The notes under the pieces were generated by a model. It was not told where the DNA came from. It saw nothing but the letters and a program-made list of their open reading frames with translations, and searched no databases. A program made the position numbers and the translations under genes. From the NCBI GenBank assembly GCA_021413535.1, contig JAIOQF010000115.1:1-5624 (forward strand): 5,624 bases of DNA, given 5' to 3'. The DNA is from Verrucomicrobiota bacterium (GTDB lineage: Bacteria > Verrucomicrobiota > Verrucomicrobiia > Verrucomicrobiales > Verrucomicrobiaceae). Shown here in pieces: positions 4,893 through 5,624 of this stretch (its first letter is position 1; each line of letters starts with the position of its first letter).

Positions 4893-5624
4893 ATGTCATT
4901 CGCTTACTCGCTTCTCAACCCCCAGCAGCGTGAAGCCGTCAAAACCATTCAGGGCCCTGTGCTCATTCTCGCAGGCGCAGGCACCGGCAAGACCCGCGTC
5001 ATCACCATGCGCATCGCCAACATGGTCGAGCAAGGAATCGCACCCGGCAGCATTCTCGCCGTCACCTTCACCAACAAGGCTGCGAACGAAATGCGCGAAC
5101 GTGTCGGCGATCTGGTCAGCAAGGACAAGTCGCGCCAGCTTACCATCGGCACCTTCCATGCCTTCTGTGTTCGCCTTCTGCGGCAGCACGCGGAAAAGCT
5201 CGGCTATAAATGCAACTTTGCCATCTACAGCCAGGACGAGCAGCTCAGCCTCGTAAAACGCATTCTCACGCGCCTGGTGCTGAAGGACGAAACCTACGAT
5301 GCCAGCGCTGGCCTGAGCCGAATCAGCAAAGCCAAGAATCACAGCCTCAATCTAGGCGACCCCTCGCTGTCCATCGACGCTGCGCTCTTCCAACTTTACC
5401 ATGATGAACTGCGCGCGCTTAATGCCATGGACTTTGACGATCTCCTGCTGAAAGGCGTGGAGCTGCTCGAAGAGCATGACGATGTGCGTCAGCAGGTGCA
5501 GGAGAAATTTCGCAACGTGATGGTGGATGAATTTCAAGACACCAACTCCCTGCAAATGCGCATGCTCAGCGCTCTGGTGCCGGAGCCCAACAACATCTGC
5601 GTGGTGGGCGACGACGACCAGAGC
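4893..5624 (+). CDS. UvrD/PcrA/Rep-type superfamily 1A DNA helicase, N-terminal part (runs off the window)
   Basis: The frame is open from ATG 4893 to the last base, giving 244 residues of a protein usually about 650-750 aa. It is a 3'-5' ssDNA translocase/helicase acting in repair or replication restart. Motifs appear in the expected order: Q motif LNPQQREAV (8-16); motif I/Walker A AGAGTGKT (27-34); motif Ia AVTFTNKAANEMRER (56-70); TIGTFHAF (84-91); the MDFDDLL block (179-185); motif II VDEFQDTN (211-218, Walker B D212-E213); and the start of motif III VVGDDDQS (237-244). The window ends inside motif III, so the 2B domain and C-terminus that would separate UvrD, PcrA and Rep are not visible. 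An in-frame TGA at 4854-4856 and no other in-frame ATG after it fix the start. There is no Shine-Dalgarno. A 4-codon ORF (ATG 4879 to TAA 4891-4893) overlaps the start as TAATG. Confidence 0.93.
   Translation, partial: MSFAYSLLNPQQREAVKTIQGPVLILAGAGTGKTRVITMRIANMVEQGIAPGSILAVTFTNKAANEMRERVGDLVSKDKSRQLTIGTFHAFCVRLLRQHAEKLGYKCNFAIYSQDEQLSLVKRILTRLVLKDETYDASAGLSRISKAKNHSLNLGDPSLSIDAALFQLYHDELRALNAMDFDDLLLKGVELLEEHDDVRQQVQEKFRNVMVDEFQDTNSLQMRMLSALVPEPNNICVVGDDDQS

Noticed and set aside
1..5624. Search for mobile elements, CRISPR arrays, tRNA/rRNA genes and attachment sites
   Set aside because: By eye, no spaced direct repeats, transposase-like frames, tRNA cloverleaf or CCA-ended structures were found. 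All stretches are accounted for by the listed genes and short gaps.

Overview
The window is bacterial, with moderately high GC, tight packing of conserved housekeeping genes, and short signal-peptide EF-hand proteins. A Gram-negative envelope is implied by an ADP-heptose (LPS core) enzyme. None of the visible start sites has a well-placed Shine-Dalgarno sequence. With the PIN-PhoH protein, the EF-hand secreted proteins and the trigger factor/ClpP neighbourhood, this fits Verrucomicrobia (Verrucomicrobiae) best. That lineage call is an inference from protein flavour, not a phylogenetic result.

Layout. 1-111 is the 3' end of a plus-strand gene, probably trigger factor (tig). 112-2737 is a block of three minus-strand genes, read right to left: a PIN-PhoH ATPase (1133-2737), then two small exported EF-hand proteins (647-1009 and 193-486). 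Putative intrinsic terminators follow each of the three genes. The one after the last gene (139-174) is very clear, and it sits in the convergent gap with tig. 2738-2969 is a 232-bp AT-rich divergent promoter region between phoH and clpP, and it contains a striking nested inverted repeat. The rest is plus strand: clpP (2970-3638), a fused rfaE2-purN gene (3696-4820), and the 5' part of a UvrD/PcrA/Rep-type helicase gene (4893 to the window end). No gene-free stretch exceeds 300 bp.

How the parts relate. Trigger factor and ClpP are the co-translational folding and proteolysis pair that many bacteria encode as tig-clpP-clpX. Here they flank an oppositely oriented phoH/EF-hand block, and clpX is not next to clpP. 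The best candidate for something unusual is the 374-residue protein that joins a heptose-1-phosphate adenylyltransferase (RfaE2, LPS core precursor synthesis) to a complete glycinamide ribonucleotide formyltransferase (PurN, purine synthesis). A 9-bp inverted repeat ends five bases before its start codon. The other genes are conventional family members.
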